The notes: generated from the letters alone by a model not told the origin. Positions 22,845 to 32,779 are shown, numbered from the stretch's first letter. The stretch: 64,000 nt of DNA from Dryocosmus kuriphilus (GCA_038277395.1 CM076194.1:109623759-109687758); one strand, 5' to 3'. A program made the numbers and translations.

Positions 22845-23497
22845 CTGTCGTAAACTTGCACCGAATTTTCTTTTCCGACGGCAGATGCGCCAAAAAAATA
22901 ATAATTTTATACAAGCTTATAAAATTTATAATTAAATGTACCTATTTATATAATTAATTATTTTCTAACCTCTATTTGTAAAGAAACGCCGAAGTACATG
23001 CTATTTTTATTATATATATAATGGCAGTTGCCGTTTCGCCAAAGAAATTCTTACAAAAATGTGATACATGATTTTGATATGGTAATTATATATAAAGTAC
23101 TATGTTAAAAGAAATTTTAATTAAATTTAATTTTAATATAATCGGACCTCGGGCTCTATTCTCGAGTTTTTTTCGTATACGAACACTGGCGGGTCTTATA
23201 CGGAAATTTTCGTACGAAATGCAACGAGTGGGTATGTACCACTCCATGATCCAAGACATGGTGCCACTCGGAACTTCATATTCGTATACGAATTCTGAGT
23301 TTGATCATGCGCAAAGTTAAATTATATATGCGTTGTGAGGTTACATACTTCGGCGTTTGTTTATAAATAGAGATTAGAAAATAATTAATTATATGAATAG
23401 GTACATTTAATTATAATTTTATAAGCTTGTACAAAATTATTATTTTTTCGGCATATCTTGCCGTCGGAAAAGAAAATTTGGTGCAAGTTTACGACAG
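22845..23497. mobile_element. Inverted-repeat element with ~155-bp arms
   Basis: Arms 22845-23003 and 23343-23497 match in reverse complement (CTGTCGTAAACTTGCACC at the outer end; TTAAATGTACCTATT inside). The ~340-bp centre includes a smaller palindrome pair around TTCGTATACGAA (23174 and 23280). No ORF or clear target duplication. Non-autonomous foldback/MITE type. Confidence 0.8.
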
Positions 23498-23572
23498 GTG
23501 TTGAAGCTGAAGAAATGCAAGGTGGAAAATTTCCAATTAAGAAAGATGGAAGGCATTTTAGAGAAGCATGTC

Positions 23573-23700
23573 CAGTGGGCACACAGCAGCATACAGGTCC
23601 TAAAGTTGTCCTGCAGCCATCTTTTGGCGGACGTCGTGAGGACGTTCTGAGGACCTTTCAAAGTCATGAAAAGAGGCAAAGGATGTTTTAAAGACGAGTA
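23573..23700 (+). repeat. Fragment beginning CCAGTGGGCACAC with GACGTC-type motifs
   Basis: Opens with the 13-mer that also opens the repeats at 31039 and 36009. Like the 31039 copy it contains GTCCT and GGACGT-type words (CGGACGTCGTGAGGACGTTC). It is a short degenerate member of that family. Confidence 0.5.
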
Positions 23701-23974
23701 GATGAGCAAGGGGAGTTCTGGCTCAAGATTTCTGTTACCGACAGTTATCGACATCGAGAGCTAGCTGTGCTAAGCTTCTAGAATTTTCGGTGTGACGTCA
23801 TTAATTAAATAATACGCAATTGCTAAACACGAATTTTGCATAAACAACCCCCCCTCTCTCTCTCTTTCTCCTATGCTAAGTTTCGAAAGGAAAATGGTTG
23901 ACATCATAAAAATATAATAGTGTAATTATGTGAAAAGAATTTGACAGCTCATGTGTAAGAGATGAAATGAGGCA
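23701..23974. other. Spacer with pyrimidine tract
   Basis: No gene is seen. A CCCCCCCTCTCTCTCTCT-type tract at about 23849-23873 is the only simple structure. Confidence 0.5.
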
Positions 23975-24640
23975 TTACTAATTGATATAATTTATTGCTT
24001 CCGTAATGCGTTAAAATAAAGTTCAGAAAGTAGTTCACTAGTATAATTTTGATTACAAGGGAATCTTTGTTCTATGAAATATAGGGAGACTTATTGAGGA
24101 ATTTGTGTCATTAAAAATATCCGATTTCTATGACGCATAGTTATGGAATGTGTTGATATATAAGGTAATCGACATGATTTATTACTTCCCTAATGTGTTA
24201 TGGTAAAAATTTATCACGTAGGCTATAAACGTATCTAGACGTGTCTAACTTGATTATAAAGAAACCCTTTGTTCTATAAAACATAGAGAGACTCAGTAAG
24301 AAATTTGTCATTAAAAAACATTCGTGAAATGAGATCGCAAGCCACACTTTCAGGGTTACATTTTTCTCATCAGCATAAACTAATCAATATAATGTATTGC
24401 TTCCTTAATGCGTTGCAGTAAAATTTATCAAGAGGAATTTGTCATTAAAAATATCAGTAAAGAGGTCAAGAGCATGACGCATAGTTATGGAACGTGTCGA
24501 AAAATCCATTCGTTCACCAAATCAATGAGTGCTGTTATATATAAGGGTGACATAAGGATCTTTCAAGGTAACATTCTTCTCACCAGTATAAACTAATCGA
24601 TATGCTTTATTACTTCCCTAATATATTTTTTCAAGAAATT
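23975..24640 (+). repeat. ~200-bp tandem repeats carrying TATATAAG boxes (Polinton left region)
   Basis: Four degenerate units begin near 23975, 24165, 24385 and 24592 with a shared phrase like TTTATTACTTCCCTAATGTG. Units share TTTGTTCTATRAAAYATAG-type and ATTTGTCATTAAAAA words and GACGCATAGTTATGGAA. Two units contain TATATAAG (24156, 24538). They lie immediately upstream of small plus-strand ORFs, so they may be a duplicated viral-type promoter/enhancer array. That role is inferred from position. Confidence 0.6.
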
Positions 24641-24804
24641 TATCAGTTCTTAGAAATTAAGTCATCTTCTAAGAATTTTTGTAATTGCGCATTACATTCC
24701 AAACGTGTCTAAGCATGTTGCTTATAATCTAGAAGTTCCAACGACTATAAGATAAAGAAGGTGATATTAATAGAAAAAGATAGTATCTAGATTAATTGTA
24801 ATAA

Positions 24805-24840
24805 TATATAAGTACATTTCGCAACCATTTTTTTTCAGTC
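24805..24840 (+). promoter_or_regulatory. TATA plus TCAGTC initiator promoter
   Basis: TATATAA at 24805 and TCAGTC at 24835-24840; TATA start to the initiator A is 32 nt, the classical arthropod spacing. It lies about 110 nt upstream of the ATG at 24948. The same TATA/TCAGTC grammar recurs at the divergent promoter near 30950. Confidence 0.65.
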
Positions 24841-24947
24841 AGCATCAAGCATCTGAATTATTCACAACGTTAGAAAGTCAGATTAAGTATTACAGAAAAA
24901 TAGAAGTGTTAGATTTGAGTTGTATTATTAGATTTGATACATAAACA

Positions 24948-25067
24948 ATGACTCTGTTTGAAAACTATTTGTTTGGAGTAGCAGCATACGCGAAATATTG
25001 TCTTTATATTAAAAGAGATATTTCAATAAAGGATTTTATCAAAAATGTATGGAAAGAATTGGACTGA
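24948..25067 (+). CDS. Small hypothetical Polinton-region ORF (39 aa)
   Basis: A short ATG-initiated frame (MTLFENYLFGVAAYAKY at the start) downstream of a good TATA/initiator pair. Its last 23 bases overlap the next ORF, a viral-style compact arrangement. I do not recognise the product. It could be a leader peptide or chance. Confidence 0.35.
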   Translation: MTLFENYLFGVAAYAKYCLYIKRDISIKDFIKNVWKELD

Positions 25068-25230
25068 AATTTATTTGTCCCCATCTGGAATGTATCTAAT
25101 TATTGTAAAAGATAGAGCTAGAATCTATTGGGATCCAGTGGAGAAGACAATTTCTTATCTAAACATCAAAACAGATGATGATAGTGATGATAAAGAGGAG
25201 GATGAAGAAGGACGGGATGAAGTGGGCTAA
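25045..25230 (+). CDS. Small hypothetical ORF with acidic tail (61 aa)
   Basis: Starts MYGKNWTEIYLSPSGMYLI, then a basic/aromatic middle and an Asp/Glu-rich C-terminus (DDDSDDKEEDEEG). Family not recognised. It overlaps the preceding ORF in a different frame and shares its presumed promoter. Confidence 0.45.
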   Translation: MYGKNWTEIYLSPSGMYLIIVKDRARIYWDPVEKTISYLNIKTDDDSDDKEEDEEGRDEVG

Positions 25231-25338
25231 AATGAAGTAAACATATAGCAAACGTATTTTCTTTTGTCTGCAATCTAGAATCTTCTAGAACTTTATTCCA
25301 TCATATTGTACAATCTAGTAGAGGCCGGGGTAAGGATC

Positions 25339-25375
25339 TATAAAAGGTGGCCAGTTCTTCTCATTCATTAGCCTA
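25339..25375 (+). promoter_or_regulatory. TATA promoter for the 25383/25543 ORFs
   Basis: TATAAAAG at 25339-25346, followed about 25-28 nt later by initiator-like TCATTCATTAG. The first ATG (25383) is only about 15-20 nt further on, which would give a very short leader. Confidence 0.6.
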
Positions 25376-25382
25376 CTGTTAG

Positions 25383-25619
25383 ATGTCAGATTGTGAAGGA
25401 AAGCAGCAGGAGTTAAAAAGTCGTTTAAATAAATTACTAAAGAATATTCGAGAACTGAAACGACTGATACCAGTGCGATCAAAAATACAAAATCTAATAA
25501 AAAACTTTAATATCTTGACTCTCAACAAATTAACCAGTGAAGATGGATTTCTCGAAACTAAACAAAATTGCTCTGAACAAGGAATTCCTTCCAACGAAGA
25601 AGCTCGATGTAATAAATAA
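25383..25619 (+). CDS. Small basic coiled-coil-like ORF (78 aa)
   Basis: Starts MSDCEGKQQELKSRLNKLL, then a Lys/Arg/Leu-rich helical stretch with heptad-like leucines. The 3' third overlaps the next ORF in another frame. Not recognised. The position directly behind a TATA box supports expression at some time. Confidence 0.4.
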   Translation: MSDCEGKQQELKSRLNKLLKNIRELKRLIPVRSKIQNLIKNFNILTLNKLTSEDGFLETKQNCSEQGIPSNEEARCNK

Positions 25620-25851
25620 AAACTATGAAATTGCACACTTCAACAAAGCAGCAACAAAATATGGAACGAGATTTTTCATAAACATAGAAAACAAATTCTC
25701 AGTTTTTCTACCAGAGAGAATCGCTGACATGCTAAGAAAAGATGAAAATCTGCTTTCGGGACCACAAAGAACCTCTCACGATGGTGATCTCTGTATGATA
25801 TATCATGGTGGACGCTACGATTCGATTGAATTTATGAAAAAACATACATAA
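25543..25851 (+). CDS. Polinton-associated small protein with LPxR..YHGG motif (102 aa)
   Basis: The ATG at 25543 opens MDFSKLNKIALNKEF. The middle has TKYGTRFFINIENKFSVFLP and the C-terminus has MIYHGGRYDSIEF. The pattern YG-R-x(5-9)-VFLP..YxGGxYxxxEF is one I associate with small proteins encoded next to arthropod Polinton/adintovirus-like genes. Its beta-rich look suggests an OB-fold nucleic-acid-binding protein, but that is inference. It overlaps the preceding ORF and would need leaky scanning or reinitiation. Intact. Confidence 0.5.
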   Translation: MDFSKLNKIALNKEFLPTKKLDVINKNYEIAHFNKAATKYGTRFFINIENKFSVFLPERIADMLRKDENLLSGPQRTSHDGDLCMIYHGGRYDSIEFMKKHT

Positions 25852-26095
25852 AGTGTGAAGTTTTACGCTAATGCTCAGTGTTTGAAAGCCTTAAGTGTGA
25901 TCAACAGCATGCCTTATAAACCTCGAAATCAAATACTCAAATGCTACACTCCACCACATACAATCTGAATTCATCATTAAAAAAACAAATTGTCGTCGGT
26001 GCAGAGTTAAAAAATAATGAAAAGTTAGTCTCATCAGTGAAATACTAGCCAATCATCCTCGAGCAAGTGTAACCTAACATCCTGAAGAGTGGAAA

Positions 26096-26434
26096 TTGTT
26101 CAAAAGTTATTTCAACATTATTTCATCATACTTTGGTGGTCAAAAGAAGCAACAACGCATAGACTGTGGAAATTTCCGTATACACATGACTATATCTTAT
26201 GGTGACTACATTATGGTTTTAGAGCAAATTCAAGAAGCTAAAACTCGAAAATATTATCCATTTGCACTACAAGAAGTAACGTTTTCTGTTCACCAGGAAG
26301 TTAGCCTCCGTATTGATAGGCATATTCCGGAACAGAGTGTTATACCGTTTCAACGTACAAAAGATATTATAATTGAAACCATTGCTGAAAGTGTTAGTTG
26401 TAAAGTCAAATTACCTTATGTAAAAAAGCATTAA
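26096..26434 (+). pseudogene. Hypothetical ORF, unrecognised
   Basis: The frame is open from about 26096; the first in-frame ATG is at 26186. Residues such as KYYPFALQEVTFSVHQEVSLRI give a beta-rich look. The upstream stretch 25852-26095 also encodes plausible residues but contains stops. It converges on the integrase gene across a ~355-bp AT-rich spacer with AATAAA signals. It may be a remnant of a larger early-region gene. Confidence 0.3.
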
Positions 26435-26789
26435 ATCTTATATAGAAAGAAAGTATATAAGTGGAAAGAATAAGGCAATGAAAAAACTTGTATTTTTAAA
26501 TCTTATGCGATTTGAAAGTCTGTTTCTAGAGATTATCACTTTTTATATTAAGAATATTTGCGAAGAAGTGATTGAGAAATTACTAAAACTCAAATATGTA
26601 AACGGCAACTTTATATATTAAGAGAAAAAAACCATGTATTTTAACAATGTGAAAATTTAAATAAACATAAGTAAACCCAAATTCTGCTTTTCATTTAATA
26701 GGTTAAGGATTCGCCCGTAAGTAAAAAAAACAATATGTTTGAAATAGTAAAACTTTATTCAAAAACACTTAAAATTAATACATTGAGGC

Positions 26790-27719
26790 TTACAAAGTAG
26801 ACTTATCTATCCAACTATTGTGAGAGTCATCAAATCCTAACCATTTTACAAATAGCTTATTTCCACGTTTCTTGAGTACCTTTTCAACAAGATAAATGTC
26901 TGGATATCTATAGCTTTAGTAAGTTCATGTTCATAGAAACTGCCTAAAATAGGTTTACCTTGATAATCCATAAGCAAATACGTCACTGGTTCAGTATTCT
27001 TGATATTACTTATAGTAAATATTTCAGTGGTCCAATTTGGTGTATAACCTTTCCCAAAAACATGCCTAGACTTACTTATACGAACTTTATTTCCAAAATT
27101 AAATTTAGTTTTCTCCGCCACTTGTTTCACAAGATAATTTTTGTATACATTAAACAACAATTTTTTTCTCATTTTGTTTAGTAACATCTTTTGGTTTTAT
27201 TCCAATAGTGCGATGTTTAGTATCGTTGTAAGATGAAACTAAATCTTTCAAAATATCTAACCACTTATAGTTTCCTTGTAAGCTAAATTGCATCCACATT
27301 TTATTTTTTAAAGTACGATTAAAGCGCTCGCAAATTGATGCTTTTAAATTACTGAATGTAGAGTACAAATTTATACTATATCGCTTCATAAGATTTTCAA
27401 AATGGGTATTGTAAAATTCTTTGCCTCTATCAACATGTAAATTTTTTGCTACACGCTCTTTGTCGAGTACAGATTTCATGGCTGCAGTTACATCTTCACG
27501 CTTCTTGGATTTTACAGGAAGAGCCCAAGCAAAGGAAAATATGTCAATTATAGTTAAGATGTATTTGTATCCTTTGTTATCTCTCTCGTACAGTTGCATT
27601 TCTACAAGATCAACTTGCCAGGTGTCATCAATACCACGAATGTCAACATGCTTACGTCGGTAATTTCTTCCAGCCGGTTTATGCAGCTCTTTCACCAACT
27701 GCAGCTTCCCCACGTCCAT
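26790..27719 (-). pseudogene. Polinton integrase (retroviral-type, with chromodomain), frameshifted
   Basis: An rve-family DDE integrase. From the ATG at 27719: HKPAGRNYRRKHVD, first catalytic Asp in DDTWQVDLVEM, second in HVDRGKEFYN, Glu in ICERFNRTLK, then SYNDTKHRTIGIKPKDVT. After a one-base break near 27150-27187 the C-terminal SH3-like region follows (VRISKSRHVFGKGYTPNWTT). After another break near 26880-26900 comes a chromodomain-like segment (YLVEKVLKK, VKWLGFDDSHNSW) ending at 26790. Gene order next to the ATPase is typical of Polintons. The catalytic residues remain but the frame is broken, so it is dead. Confidence 0.92.
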
Positions 27720-28110
27720 ATTTATATGTGTTCAGTCTAGCATCCAATTGAGTAATGAGCTCTGAATTTCGAAACACTAATTTTTGAGCGGTTTCAGCAT
27801 CAATTTTCACATTTTTAAAACTCTTATTTGTTGAAGTTTCCAGAAATTCAATCAACATAGTATTGTTAACAACTTCAGTTTGCAAGGAAGATATGACATC
27901 ATAGATAGTCCGAATTTCTTGCTGTAGTATATGCTGTGCTATATTTAAATTTACGGTGTCATTTAAATCTTGCGCATCAGCTACATTTCACAGCTTTTCG
28001 TTTTGGATATCATAATTTCCTTTACGTGTGACTTTGAAGTCCATTCCAGCAGCACCACATATTGCAGTCTTTGTTTGCTTAGAATAGCGTCCAAACACAT
28101 CAATACTCAT
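27679..28110 (-). pseudogene. Conserved Polinton ORF (MSIDVFGR type), internal stop
   Basis: ATG at 28110. The N-terminus has MSIDVFGRYSKQTK and GMDFKVTRKGNYDIQNEKL, followed by a TGA, then NVADAQDLNDTVNLN, a helical segment and QLDARLNTYKYGRG, ending at 27679. The pattern FGR..F-LT-DG-YD-K-L-NVADP-x-DAVNL is one I recognise from arthropod Polinton neighbourhoods. The role is unknown; its fibre-like composition may suggest a structural protein. It overlaps the integrase start by 41 bp. Confidence 0.6.
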
Positions 28111-28143
28111 CTTGCAAATGATGGAAATCTTACAAAACATTCA

Positions 28144-28293
28144 TTAATATATAATTGCAGCTTCTCTTAGTTCTTCAATAATAATCGATATAATTTCATT
28201 TGTGTGACTTGGATTGCCTGCTGCTTGAGACGCTACAAGTAAGCGCAGTCGATCTACCAATTCATTAGGGTCATCCCAGTAAACGTATCCCAT
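28144..28293 (-). CDS. Conserved 49-aa Polinton ORF (YWDDPNELVDRLRLL)
   Basis: A small ATG-initiated ORF: MGYVYWDDPNELVDRLRLL, then ASQAAGNPSHTNEIISII and a helical end. A short protein with this signature recurs beside Polinton integrase/ATPase genes in arthropods as far as I recall; the function is unknown. It appears intact except for a possible extra isoleucine codon. It is co-oriented with its neighbours, between the MSIDVFGR-type and YGVRK-type ORFs. Confidence 0.6.
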   Translation of the reverse strand: MGYVYWDDPNELVDRLRLLVASQAAGNPSHTNEIISIIIEELREAAIIY

Positions 28294-28388
28294 TGACTTC
28301 CCTCTCTAGCAGTCATATGTTGTGATATTATTATACCTTGACCTGTTGAACTTCGAGTTTTACTTCGTCTGTCCCTATCTTTTTTTTT

Positions 28389-29160
28389 TTATGGTGATGT
28401 GTGAATTAATTTTTCTATAAAGTTTTTATATTTAAAACCTTTACTATCACGAACAGCACCATCTGCTTTATAATTCTTTTTATATGCATTTGTCGCAATA
28501 ATAATTTTTTGATAATTTTTCTGATCATCAGAACTTATAGAGGACTCTTCAGGTACTTTTTTAAATAAAGGCTCAAGCAAACTTTTACTTTTAGGAAAAT
28601 TCAAATTACCCGCACATGAATATGATCATGAATGAAATTTATCGGAGAATCTCCAATCATTAATCTATCCTTCATTGATTTTCTTACGCCGTATACACTA
28701 TCGAGATCTTTATTTCTTTCGCCTAACAATAGGAGACATTTGTTTGTGTCATCATCATCATCACCCCATAAAGTGGAAAACTCGTCTGAATTATTTTTCG
28801 TTATACTATGAGCTGACAACTCCAAATTACTGGAACCTTCTCTCTCATTTCCTTCTTCATCATAAACATTTTTAAATGACAAATCGTCATCATCATCCTC
28901 ATCAGCAATATTTTCTTTACTCTTTAATTCCTCTTTTTTAATTGGTTCAACTTTTTTTTCTTTTCCTTTTCTCAACACCACCAACAATTTTTTCAAGTGG
29001 ATTAACAATAGTTTTGAAAGTATCACTCAATTTCTGTTAAACCATCTCCTTGCCCAACTTCATTAACCTATGTTTTCGTCGAATTGTTTCACTAGCTTTA
29101 GCAATTGATGTAAAATATTTTTTTGCTTCTGAAAATTCTTTTCGTGTGAAGACATGTTGA
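28389..29160 (-). pseudogene. Conserved Polinton ORF (YGVRK..IGDSPI type), broken
   Basis: The N-terminal part (about 29160-29030) reads EAKKYFTSIAKASETIRRKHR, with an early stop. A Lys-rich segment follows, then an acidic tract (DEDDDDDLSF) and the conserved YGVRKSMKDRLMIGDSPI. Near 28604 the frame shifts, then LLEPLFKKVPEES and IIIATNAYKKNYKA follow. The arrangement matches a conserved, functionally uncharacterised structural-gene-like ORF of arthropod Polintons. At least two breaks are visible. Confidence 0.6.
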
Positions 29161-29234
29161 TATACAGCAACGTCTAGGGTACGACTGTTTCTAATTTGGG
29201 CATTACATATGTATATATCATTTTTATAGACTTA

Positions 29235-30235
29235 CAGTCTGTTCCACGAGACAAGTTACGCGTTTTCTGAAAAAGTTTCAAAGATTTTTCTCCTTTTTTT
29301 TTGGCCTGACTGTACGTTTGAAGGGCTAAGGCGGAACCGCTGATTCGCTTCATTATCGTTCGAAGTGTCAGATATTGCACAAGATTGCGCAATGAGTGCT
29401 GTATACGCTAAACGTTTTGAAGCTGTGATTTTGTGCACCAATAAACACGGACCACATCTTTCGTACTCAGCCGCTGCTAAAGTGCTTAAAAAGTCTAAGC
29501 ACTTCGTGCAAACGTGAGTGGAGCGGTATATGGACACAGAAACAGTCGACGATCTGCCGGGAGGAGAAATGCGAGCAACGTCGAGTAAGCGAGGCTAAGG
29601 CGATCATCGCACTGTTCAAGCGCAACCCAGCTCTGCGGTTCCTCCAGCGAACTGTTAAACATCCCATAAAGGTCTATGTTTGGGGATGCTTCTCACAGCG
29701 CGGTTTTGGCTGCTTAGAGCTTTTTACTGAGAACCTGATCGCTCAAAGAATGGTCAAATTCTACAAACTTGGTCTTCTGAAGTCTGCAGGAAAGATGTTT
29801 GGAGCCAACAATGAGGTTTGGATCCTTCAAGAGGACAACGACCCGAAACATTGCAGTCGCCTCTGCACGAGCTGGAAAGCGGAAAATGGCGTCGTGACCT
29901 TGGACTGGCCTTCACAATCTCCTGATGCAAATCCAATTAAAAATGTGTAGAGTGTCGTTAAGAGAAAACTTGCAGGAAGGCGTGTATTCACCCTCAAGCA
30001 GCTCTCTCGACGAATTAGAGAAGTATGGCGCTCTATATCTTCAGAAAATGCCGAAAAACTAGTCGAGAGCATGCCCAGAAGGTTCCAGGCCATTATCCAG
30101 AAAACAGCGATTGGACGGTTTATTAAGTAGAGTCCGCCCAAATTTTTAAAGCGTTTTTTCATGGGAAAGAAGAAAAATGAAGTTTTCTTTGAAACTTTTC
30201 GAGAAAACGCGTACCTTGTCTTGTAGAACAGACTG
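29235..30235 (+). mobile_element. Tc1/mariner element with deleted transposase
   Basis: Exactly 1001 bp, flanked by TA duplications. Terminal inverted repeats of about 50 bp begin CAGTCTGTTC at both ends. The plus-strand transposase is degenerate. An N-terminal helix-turn-helix part (KRFEAVIL, SYSAAAKVLKKS) is followed by a deletion near 29655, then KVYVWGCFS, LQEDNDPKHCS (catalytic Asp) and WPSQSPDANPIKNV (the normal catalytic Glu replaced by Lys). Non-autonomous. Inserted in the 3' part of the Polinton ATPase. Confidence 0.93.
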
Positions 30236-30915
30236 TACAAAACAATCCAAACCCTTCCTATATCTGCCTTGTTTAATATTTCTATTTTTATCAATTACAA
30301 CGAACCCATACTTATCACACAGCAAGCTAGATACATATTCTTAAATTGTAAAAAAGGCATATCAGTATTAACATGATCGTCATATATATGCTTCAGATTC
30401 ATCTCATCTTGTTTAAATAGTACTAGTAAATTAACATTATCACGCACAAGATATTTAGGAATACGGGCATATGTTTGACTCAATTAGAAACAATCAACAT
30501 CCCTGTGTCTACCCATAGAAAAAAATGCTTTTATATTATCCTGCTTCTCACATGCTACATCATCAAATACCATTCTTGAGTTAGGCCGTGCTTCACTTGG
30601 TATCACCACATCCTCATGTTTATTGCAAGGATAATACCCAACGCCATCTACTGATTGAAGGACTTTTTCCAAAAATTTGTATTTCGGTTGATTTAAAGAT
30701 TTCGAGTATACATAAACATTTTCAAATCTTAATCCATATGGATGTATTAATAGAGTGAGCAAAGCATTTGTCTTTCTACAGTTGGAGGGTCCATAGAATA
30801 TTGCTCGTACACTATTTGGCATTAAATACCCATGCCGTTCTTTCTTTTTCTTATTTTCAACCAGTGAATCAAAATTCTCAACGGGTAATTTCACAGGTTG
30901 TGCTTCAAACTGCAT
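30236..30915 (-). pseudogene. Polinton genome-packaging ATPase (FtsK/HerA type), interrupted
   Basis: ATG at 30915. N-terminal HGYLMPNSVRAIFYGPSN, then a Walker A at about 30770-30796 that reads GPSNCRKTN, where the family normally has GKT (the Gly is replaced by Arg). NVYVYSKSLNQPKY follows, and the Walker B MVFDDV at about 30551-30573. After the stop near 30484 the frame shifts into IPKYLVRDNVNLL and NDH-type motifs, then a further shift. The C-terminus is cut by the Tc1 element at 30235. This class powers DNA packaging into capsids. Confidence 0.9.
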
Positions 30916-30999
30916 CTTGACTATGACTGATTGGATAAACTATAAATATACTGCTTATATAGGTTAAACCTTCAGTCTGAAAGCATCTCTCAAACAGAT
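30916..30999. promoter_or_regulatory. Compact divergent promoter, ATPase / PLA2
   Basis: The 84 bp between the two start codons hold two interleaved core promoters. Plus strand: TATAAATA at 30941 and TCAGTC with its A at 30974 (33 nt). Minus strand: TATATAAG from 30961 and TCAGTC with its A at 30928 (33 nt). Both use the same TCAGTC initiator also seen at 24835. Leaders would be about 13 nt (ATPase) and 26 nt (PLA2). Confidence 0.7.
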
Positions 31000-31038
31000 A
31001 TGATCATTCCTGAACGAAAAAGAGTTAGTCGTAAACAA
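31000..31038 (+). pseudogene. 5' stub of the Polinton PLA2-like gene (13 codons)
   Basis: ATG at 31000 followed by a short basic N-terminus (MIIPERKRVSRKQ), then broken by the insertion that opens CCCAGTGGGCACAC. The rest of the gene resumes after the N gap at 49001. Assignment rests on the basic N-terminus typical of these proteins, the divergent promoter, and the order ATPase-PLA2 expected in the element. Confidence 0.6.
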
Positions 31039-31290
31039 CCCAGTGGGCACACTTGTCCTGAAGACATCCCAAAGACGTCTTTTTCGGGACGTCTTTAGGC
31101 TTTTGACAAAAAGACGTCCTAAAGTCATACTAAAGGCGTCCTAAACTTGCCCCCGCTGGAACGTCTTAGAGACGTTCTCAGCACGTCCTAAAGATGTCTT
31201 AAAAGTGTCCTATGTCCGGCCCTTTTTCGTCCTTGGGATGTCTTTACGACGTCTTCAAAACCTCTTGCAGAAAATTCTCATAATTTAGGA
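31039..31290 (+). repeat. CCCAGTGGGCACAC element with iterated GACGTC words
   Basis: Opens CCCAGTGGGCACACTTGTCC, followed by about a dozen variants of AAGACGTC and GGACGTCTTT, so both strands carry the same short word. It is immediately adjacent to the broken PLA2 stub. Relatives start at 23573 and 36009. Confidence 0.65.
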
Positions 31291-31627
31291 TAAATATGTT
31301 AAACGAAGGCAAAATGAGATTTTAAAGTTATATATATTATATATATATATTTTTTTTTTTTCATTATGACTCACGTAACGCAAGTACATCGATTTACAGT
31401 TTCCCGAACGTTACCTTTAAATAAAAAATATTATTTTGCTAAATTCTTGGGAAATGATAAAGAGCATCAAAACGGAGGTCGATCGGCTGTTAGTTTTTCA
31501 GAATGAATAAAAGCATTATTTCTGTTTTACCGACCCCGAAACAGCGTCCCCTGTTTCATGTTATGTGGGACCCGTGCAAGCCAAGCGAGACGCGAGGCCA
31601 CATGTTTTCACGTTGTGAAAAAAGGCA

Positions 31628-31790
31628 TGAAGAAGAGAGGACGTGGTTCGCACTTCGCATTGAAGGTACGCATTTGTTCCCTTCAGAAATCAGGATTCGT
31701 CCTACTGTGGTAATAAGAAGACTGTGTCAAGGTAAGTTTACCTATACTATAATTTTCGGGTCTTGTGTTATATTTTTTATCGCGTATCGG
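31628..31790 (+). repeat. Direct repeat copy 1 (exon-like, ends in splice donor)
   Basis: Shares AAGAAGAGAGGACGTGGTT, CGTCCTA and TAATAAGAA with 33666-33815. Both copies end at a consensus donor, AAGGTAAGTTTAC, followed by CGCGTATCG. An open frame runs into it (31503 onward), but I do not recognise a protein. Confidence 0.6.
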
Positions 31791-32779
31791 TAAAAATTAG
31801 TTTTTTAATGACCCAAGCACCCAACGAATTCTGGTCACCGCGTCGCTTCGCAGTTCTACAATTCTGCTTTCTGTAACCAAAATTCTTTTTTTTTCCTCCA
31901 AATTTTAATTAATTTTATGTCAGTGCCGGTTTTTCGAAAGAAAGAAACGTTGCCGTGTGAGAAGTGTGTCCTTCAAATCGATTTTCTGGATTGGGGTTAA
32001 TGTCCACCATGAATTGTCTTCAATTACCGACCTGACAAATTAAGCGTGAAAACGTAGCATCATGTTTCCGTAGTTTAAGATTACATTACAGACTTTCGGG
32101 TGAGCGTCGGGAGAAATAAGATAAATGTGCAATACGAATATTGATGTTCTTGTGTTTTAATCTTCGTCCGTTCCACGCGAATCGTTACTGCGCATACCTG
32201 AGTTTTGTGATTTTAAATTTTTTCCAAACTACACATCATCTCAATCTCTATACTCACTATTTAACGTTGTATAACCGTTTTTTTCTTATAAATAGTGAAA
32301 TATCTTTTTCATTTCAACATTTCCAATTCACTCGATTTTATGAAACTTTGACTGGTTTTTCGAAAGTAATTTTTGTTTAAAAAAATTTCTTTACCTCAAA
32401 TTAATTTTAATTATCTTTTTTTATACTTTCGGATTATAATTTGAAAATCAAGATAGAATTCCAGATTTTTTATTACAATTTTCAGTTAAATTAGCAGTTC
32501 TTTGCCACAGGTAATTACAAACGACTCTTAAAAAATTCTATCTTTTTCTACATAAGTCTGCCATTGACCACTTTTTTTTCCGTCTCTGAATATTTAGAAA
32601 AAACTCGTAGAAATGTAAATTTTTAATCGAAAACTACATTTTCCGTAAATAAGTATATTCCAGATCGCAATTTTTTTGATTTAAACGTTTTTAGATTTTT
32701 AAGATTATATTTAAGATTAAAAATGTAGAAAAGGAAAATTTGAATTGATTTAAAAAATTTTTTTTTTTTTGTATATTTT
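31791..32779. other. AT-rich stretch, nothing recognised
   Basis: No coding region, RNA gene or clear repeat structure that I can support. Confidence 0.5.
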
